A stretch of DNA of 6,223 bases from CAYTLQ01 sp964438715 (GTDB lineage: Bacteria > Bacteroidota > Ignavibacteria > Ignavibacteriales > Ignavibacteriaceae), in contig CAYTLQ010000108.1 in assembly GCA_964438715.1 (NCBI GenBank), forward strand, positions 1 through 6,223, in the 5' to 3' direction. The notes under the pieces are model-generated. The model searched no databases. It saw only the letters and a program-made list of their open reading frames with translations, and was not told the DNA's origin. Of this stretch, positions 6,166 to 6,223 are shown piece by piece. Numbering within the stretch: the stretch's first letter is position 1; each line of letters begins with the position of its first letter. Made by a program: the position numbers and the translations under genes.

Positions 6166-6223
6166 ATAGAAAAATTTTTTATTCTATGATTAAAATTACA
6201 ATTATTTATTTACAGAATTTGAT
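6166..6223 (-). promoter_or_regulatory. Very AT-rich leader/promoter region of the aldehyde dehydrogenase gene
   Basis: Only 7 of these 58 bases are G or C, a sharp drop from the coding sequence, as expected for a promoter and 5' leader. TAGAAT (6181-6186) resembles a -10 box, and TAATTTTA (6191-6198) is one mismatch from TAnnTTTG; neither has a clear upstream partner. ATAGAA (6182-6187) and TTCTAT (6166-6171) form an inverted repeat abutting the ATG. No ribosome site is visible. The region is cut by the window edge, so the upstream gene is not seen. Confidence 0.4.

Overview
The window holds five protein-coding genes, all on the minus strand and closely packed. In transcription order (right to left) they are: a Sad/YneI-type aldehyde dehydrogenase (4801-6165), a short NfeD protein (4234-4695), a QmcA/stomatin-like SPFH protein (3298-4224), a multi-spanning MgtC/SapB + DUF4010 membrane protein (1967-3280), and a fused alpha/beta E1 component of a 2-oxo acid dehydrogenase (151-1926, with an eroded tail over 1-150). 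I see no tRNA, rRNA, CRISPR array, insertion sequence or plus-strand gene. Plus-strand open frames inside these genes are shadows.

The organism is a bacterium of moderately low GC (about 40 % by eye) with very AT-rich intergenic DNA. The single-chain E1 alpha/beta fusion, the sparse Shine-Dalgarno sequences and one TAnnTTTG-like box fit the Bacteroidota/Ignavibacteriota/Chlorobi group. This is an inference from gene style only.

The aldehyde dehydrogenase appears to start its own unit, behind a 58-base leader with only 7 G/C bases. A 105-base spacer with an imperfect hairpin separates it from nfeD. nfeD, qmcA and the MgtC/DUF4010 gene are tightly spaced (9 and 17 bases) and look co-transcribed. 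NfeD and SPFH proteins are known membrane-microdomain partners, so the third membrane protein is a candidate associate. The E1 gene follows after 40 bases without an evident terminator and may be read through or have its own promoter. The two enzymes (probable succinate-semialdehyde oxidation and probable branched-chain 2-oxo acid oxidation) are catabolic but not in an obvious shared pathway.

The observation most worth checking is the E1 tail. The reading frame keeps clear E1-beta homology to base 1 of the window, yet it is broken by five in-frame stop codons with no frameshift. That is either contig-end sequence error or real decay. Second is an ungapped 130-residue internal repeat in the DUF4010 part of the membrane protein, whose charge pattern suggests two inverted halves. 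Otherwise this is ordinary housekeeping DNA; I found no convincing novel system.
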